Assembly: GCA_937896105.1 (NCBI GenBank)
Contig: CALBKR010000207.1
Coordinates: forward strand, 1 to 6,557
Reading direction: 5' to 3'
DNA from: an uncultured Bacteroidales bacterium
Lineage (GTDB): Bacteria; Bacteroidota; Bacteroidia; Bacteroidales; Bacteroidaceae
Length of the DNA stretch: 6,557 bases
The first letter of the stretch is position 1, and every line of letters begins with the position of its first letter. Position numbers and translations under genes: made by a program. Positions 5,813 through 6,557 of the stretch are shown here, one piece after another. Under the pieces are notes generated by a model. The model searched no databases, was not told where the DNA came from, and worked only from the letters and a program-made list of their open reading frames with translations.

Positions 5813-6557
5813 CTATGGTTCAACGCCCATCTCCTCAAAGCGTGCTGCCGCATTGAGGAAGTGCGCCGTAATCCAAAATACTGTCCAGCCCTCGGAGTAA
5901 CCACCACGCAGTTTATAGACATTACTCATATCACCTCGTTGCGCGAAGTTGGTCTGTTGCAACTGCTCTCCCTGTGAGCCGTAGGCATTGGTAAGTTGGA
6001 AACAGGTGCGATACATCACCTTCGAGAGTTTGCACAGGCGCTCATCATCGAGATACTTACCCATACGATACACCTCGGGGGCAAACAGCACTCCATAGAC
6101 ATCTATATGTTGATTCTGTGGCGACACCACAGTCCAACCAGTCGAACGGAAGTTATAATCCGCCAAGCGACCTGCTGGCAGGGGAATATCCCACACAACA
6201 ACATAGCTCAAACATACATCCATTGCGTGCTTTGCCCACTCAAGATATTGTGGTTGCTTGGTATATTCATACATATGGATAAACGCCTGAAAGGCTGCCC
6301 ACGCACCCTCCTTATCCTCACACGTTGCATCGAGCGTACCTCCCCAATAACAACCATTCATCTTCAGGTGGCGCTCGGCATATAGTTTCGATGCCTTCTC
6401 GGCTGCTGCCAGATACTGCTTGTTCTTAAAGAGTTTCGATGCAATAGCCAACGGCGCTACGTAGAACGCCTCATCGGTCGAACGTGGCGACCACTCCTCG
6501 CTCAAGATACGGCGCGACTGACCATCGCACGCCTTACGCAGGAACTCACGCCAACGT
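5813..6557 (-). CDS. Putative alpha/alpha-barrel (six-hairpin glycosidase-like) protein, N-terminus outside window
   Basis: The - strand frame stays open from the window edge (Arg-Trp-Arg-Glu-Phe-Leu...) to a TAG at 5813-5815, so 247 C-terminal residues are visible. The TTG at 6505 is not a credible start, because homologous-looking sequence continues upstream of it. I do not recognise the exact family. The sequence is a series of amphipathic helices rich in aromatic residues, with loop motifs of the kind seen in (alpha/alpha)6 carbohydrate-active enzymes. Counting visible residues from the edge, these include EEWSPRSTDEAFYVAP (20-35), GCYWGGTLDATCEDKEGAW (69-87), VVWDIPLPAGRLADYNFRST (116-135), GWTVVSPQNQHIDVYG (136-151) and RGGYSEGWTVFW (217-228). 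The acidic residues in these loops (for example in LDATCEDKE or VVWDIP) are candidate catalytic positions, but I cannot assign them. If the fold is right, it would act on a polysaccharide or cell-wall glycan, likely in the periplasm. The coding call is firm, the function is a guess. Confidence 0.75.
   Translation of the reverse strand, partial: RWREFLRKACDGQSRRILSEEWSPRSTDEAFYVAPLAIASKLFKNKQYLAAAEKASKLYAERHLKMNGCYWGGTLDATCEDKEGAWAAFQAFIHMYEYTKQPQYLEWAKHAMDVCLSYVVVWDIPLPAGRLADYNFRSTGWTVVSPQNQHIDVYGVLFAPEVYRMGKYLDDERLCKLSKVMYRTCFQLTNAYGSQGEQLQQTNFAQRGDMSNVYKLRGGYSEGWTVFWITAHFLNAAARFEEMGVEP

Noticed and set aside
5996..6385. 129-codon open frame on the + strand opposite the glycosidase-like gene
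   Set aside because: It is a shadow of the - strand gene, with no recognisable domain and an amino-acid pattern expected from antisense reading.
6503..6505. TTG at 6505 as the start of the - strand gene
   Set aside because: The frame remains open upstream to the window edge with similar protein-like sequence, so the gene is truncated rather than starting here.

Overview
The window looks like chromosomal DNA of a member of the Bacteroidales (Bacteroides/Prevotella/Muribaculaceae-like). The assignment rests on protein character: a Bacteroidales-type OmpA-like/TPR protein, a DprA and an HflX with wording typical of that order, a PanD beginning [11 protein letters not shown], a DUF456 membrane protein, and the absence of clear Shine-Dalgarno sequences. 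No database search was possible, so the taxonomy is inference.

Layout. Positions 1-2318 (+): the 3' part of an OmpA-like/TPR protein, followed three bases later by dprA (DNA-processing protein with a C-terminal winged helix). A hairpin with a T-rich tail (2357-2390) and a candidate Bacteroidetes-type -7 box (2407-2414) separate this unit from hflX (2441-3703, ribosome-associated GTPase). Positions 3800-5755 (+): a tight three-gene unit made of a chimeric ORF, panD (aspartate decarboxylase) and a DUF456 membrane protein. It ends in a perfect 15-bp hairpin (5772-5805) that can also terminate the convergent gene. Positions 5813-6557 (-): the C-terminal 247 residues of a secreted or periplasmic-looking helical-barrel protein of uncertain function, cut by the window edge.

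The main anomaly is the ORF at 3800-4903. Its first ~283 residues are a near-textbook class I (4Fe-4S) fumarase N-terminus. Its last ~84 residues are the C-terminal lid domain of pantoate--beta-alanine ligase (PanC), joined in frame around 4640-4655. The joint removes the fumarase C-terminal half, with the third cluster cysteine and the Fumerase_C domain. It also removes all of the PanC catalytic Rossmann domain. panD, the usual downstream partner of panC, follows two bases after the stop. This is either a real deletion/rearrangement that disabled two enzymes and placed panD behind the fumarase 5' region, or an assembly chimera. The sequence alone cannot decide between them. Nothing else in the window points to a new defence or mobile system. 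There are no tRNA or rRNA genes, CRISPR arrays, insertion sequences or long repeats that I can see, and no stretch over 300 bases lacks a gene.
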